From positions 682,001 through 746,000 of the forward strand of contig JAJNNX010000022.1 in NCBI GenBank assembly GCA_023159155.1: a DNA stretch of 64,000 nucleotides. The letters are read 5' to 3'. The notes under the pieces are model-generated. The model saw nothing but the letters and a program-made list of their open reading frames with translations, searched no databases and had not been told where the DNA came from. The DNA is from Ustulina deusta (taxonomy: Eukaryota; Ascomycota; Sordariomycetes; Xylariales; Xylariaceae). Positions 62,019 to 64,000 of this stretch are shown in pieces; position 1 is the stretch's first letter; each line of letters begins with the position of its first letter. Position numbers and translations under genes: made by a program.

Positions 62019-62286
62019 TATAGCAGGGCTAGTGCTAGCGGCCTGCTAGTAGCTACAAATATAGCTATATATTAATTGTTAGCTATATTCGGGCCGCCTG
62101 CAGCCCGAACCGGCTGATTTTTGGCTACATTCAGAGGTTCGAATAGCTATAAAAGCCTTCGAACTTCTTAAAGCAACACTTACTATAAACGTATAATATT
62201 TATACTAGTTTTTTAGTAGTAGGCGCTCTAGTTTATTTTTATTATTTTTAGTTATTTTTGGTGTCAAGTTGCCCTATCCTTCTTTA
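62019..62286 (+). repeat. LTR 3 of tandem non-coding element
   Basis: 268 bp, starts TATAGCAGGGCT directly after the purine tract AAATAAAGGAAG and ends ATCCTTCTTTA before the flank ATAT. The GC palindrome has one G-to-A change. Confidence 0.85.
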
Positions 62287-62429
62287 ATATTTGCTATATT
62301 ACTATTATTATTATTTCTACGTTTTAAATATATCGCTAATATTGCTTTTTTTGTTTTTTTTTTTGCTATTTTTTTTGGCTTTTTTTTTCTTTTTTTCTAC
62401 GTTTTCTTTAGTTCTAAATATAAGTCCTA

Positions 62430-62471
62430 ACAGCCTACTTTAATATATCCTATCTTTTTATAATATTTATA
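62430..62471 (-). pseudogene. Copia Gag zinc-knuckle relic (CX2CX4HX4C)
   Basis: The minus strand reads YKYYKKIGYIKVGC. Replacing the expected RIP changes (Cys TGT/TGC to Tyr TAT, His CAT to Tyr TAT), spacing Y-x2-Y-x4-Y-x4-C is exactly that of a CCHC knuckle, so three of the four ligands are lost to transitions. Confidence 0.6.
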
Positions 62472-63113
62472 CTTTAGTTTTTTAAATATTACTTTTTTGT
62501 TTTTAAAATTAGTTATTATTACTACCTGTTTTTTTCCTTTTATAAAATCAAACTTAGCTATTATTACTAGTACTTTTTTTAGTACTAATTAGTCCGTTTA
62601 ACTTATATAGGTTTTTTTATTTTCTATAATTAGTACTACGTTAGCTAAAATTAAAATCTTAGTCCTTACTAAAATCTAAAAAACTTAAGCCTAAGCTTTA
62701 AATTTTTTTTTAAAACTATAAACAAAATATATTATAAAGTAGCTTTTAAAAAGCTTATATTCGGGTCCTACCTTAGCATATCTTTTTTATATTACTTTAA
62801 TTTTGTTTATTAACTTTTAAACAATTAAAAAAAATTCAATATTTATATTATTTTATTAGATCACTAACTAAAAAAGTAATATAACTTTTTTTTAGTTATA
62901 TTTTTTATTTACTTATATAAATATTTTTTCTATTGTTCTAATACTATTTGTTATTTAATTCTAAAAAACAAAAAAGCTATTTTTTATTAAAAAAATGCCC
63001 TATTTTTAGGCAGTTTCCCAAGCCGCTATTTGTAGCTATAAAACTTGTTTAGCTTTTTCCAAAAATCGCCCTACTATAAATTTATATATATTATACATAT
63101 TAATTATTGTTAG

Positions 63114-64000
63114 TGTCACGATCAGTCAAATAAAGCTTCTATAGCTAGTTTATTAATACTATGGACAAAGACTTTAAGCTAAAAAAAAAAAAAAAAAAGA
63201 AAGAAGTTAGAGTTTATAAAATAAATAAATATAAACTCTATATATATAGCTGCAAAGTTAGGTTAGTCCATACGCAGACTTCCTATTTTATTACTATATA
63301 GGTCTAAAGTTCTTATAAGTTTTGCTAAAACTATACAAACTATATTAACTATTATATTATTTTTTTATAAAACTAAAAGTTTAAATATAGTTTTAATTTA
63401 AAATTACTAATTATATTAGATTTATATAGTTTTTTTATATTATATTGCTTGATTATTATTTTTATAATTATTTGTAAACTTATTAGCTATTATTATATAT
63501 ATTTATTTTTATAATTTTATAAAAAATTTAAAAGTTTTTTTATAAGTTTTATAAAATTAGTTAAGTTTAATTAGTATATTTTAAAAATTTTAAGCTATAT
63601 ATTAAATATTATTAAAATTATAGCTTTTTTAAATAATCTAATATTATAACTTTTTATTTTTTTTATCTATTTTTAATTGTTTAATTTGTTTAATTTTAAA
63701 TTTTATTTTATTATTAATATTTTTAACTAAAAATAATAATTAGATTTATTAAAATAAAAAATTATTGTTTGTTTTTTATAATTAGTTAATATAAAATAAG
63801 TTTTTTATTTTATAAAAATTAAGCAAATTAAAAATATAGCTAAATTTTTATTTTTTTAAAAATTTAAAAAGTTTAATTAATTAAAAATCTAATTTAGTAA
63901 TTAGTACTTATATTATAAAACTTTTTTTTTTTTAAAAAACTTTATTTTTTATTTTAAAATTTATTAAGCGTTTTTTTTATTAATTTATAGCTTATATTAT
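63114..64000. other. AT-rich sequence, possible start of another LTR element
   Basis: The composition is briefly less decayed at 63114-63260 (starting TGTCACGATCAG, a common fungal LTR opening) and includes an A18-type run with a few G near 63181-63200. Then it is AT-rich to the window end. No second copy is present in the window, so I cannot confirm an LTR. Confidence 0.35.

Larger units (their letters stand above)
54299..62286 (+). mobile_element. Non-coding LTR element, tandem copy LTR-int-LTR-int-LTR
   Basis: The same family as 44371-48507 but inverted and in two head-to-tail units that share the middle LTR. LTR starts at 54299, 58160 and 62019 give periods of 3861 and 3859 bp. The outer flanks are ATAT (54295-54298 and 62287-62290). 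The two interiors align throughout, including the phrase around 54650 and 58515 and the hairpin array. All differences I checked are of the RIP type. Both units are more AT-rich than the 44-48 kb copy. The insertion lies in the copia element between zinc knuckle and protease. Confidence 0.8.
39055..63113 (-). mobile_element. Ty1/copia retrotransposon, RIP-decayed, split by two insertions
   Basis: The minus-strand element consists of three pieces: 63113-62287 (gag side), 54298-53016 (protease/integrase side) and 41603-39055 (RT, RNase H, 3' LTR), together about 4.7 kb, normal for copia. The evidence is a C2HC zinc-knuckle relic at 62430-62471, a copia RT with stops at about 40945-40540, a polypurine tract at 39206-39194 and a TG...CA LTR. 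The 5' LTR is not visible. The interrupting elements are a gypsy element and a tandem copy of a non-coding LTR family. No intact ORF remains, and most substitutions look like C-to-T and G-to-A. Confidence 0.75.

Overview
The window looks like nuclear DNA of a filamentous ascomycete (Pezizomycotina). The genes carry 47-141 bp GT-AG introns with CTNAC-like branch points, and the families are typical of the group: a HET-domain protein, a PTH11/rhodopsin-like membrane protein, a QDE-2-like Argonaute and Stn1. The right-hand 25 kb is an AT-rich nest of retrotransposons with the transition-dominated decay expected of repeat-induced point mutation (RIP). I cannot name the species. Exon borders were derived by hand from splice sites and reading-frame continuity; every multi-exon CDS stays in frame across its junctions except where noted.

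Gene-rich part (1-36 kb), left to right: a large secreted SGNH-hydrolase/FG-GAP protein running off the left edge (-); a secreted zincin metallopeptidase (+); an F-box/ankyrin protein (-); an Argonaute (-); tRNA-Lys(CTT) (-); a CMP/DRAP-type deaminase (-); a DNAJC9-like J protein (+); the telomere-capping subunit Stn1 (+); a GH81 endo-beta-1,3-glucanase (+); a vacuolar Ca2+/H+ exchanger (+); a two-domain glyoxalase I (+); a decayed homocitrate synthase relic (-); a HET-domain protein (-); and a Nudix hydrolase (+). Most are independent housekeeping, defence or secretome genes rather than one pathway; I see no biosynthetic cluster.

Transition zone (36-39.05 kb): a frameshifted RelA/SpoT-type relic (+) and a rhodopsin/PTH11-like gene (-) cut off by a transposon.

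AT-rich block (39.05-64 kb): nested retroelements. A Ty1/copia element on the minus strand (139-bp LTR at 39055-39193, RT near 40.5-40.9 kb, gag zinc knuckle at 62.43 kb) is split by two insertions. The first is a Ty3/gypsy element (+, 41604-53015, 242/244-bp LTRs, TSD TCTAT), itself interrupted at its reverse-transcriptase YxDD motif. The interrupting sequence belongs to a non-coding LTR family that is the most unusual thing here: 268-bp TG...CA LTRs, 4-bp ATAT target duplications, and a ~3.6 kb interior made of degenerate ~170-bp monomers each carrying a ~46-bp imperfect hairpin, plus a Pol III box A/B-like segment and a polypurine tract before the 3' LTR. One copy is simple (44371-48507); the second is an inverted tandem LTR-int-LTR-int-LTR (54299-62286, period 3.86 kb) inserted in the copia element between zinc knuckle and protease. 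Another unidentified AT-rich sequence starts near 63114.
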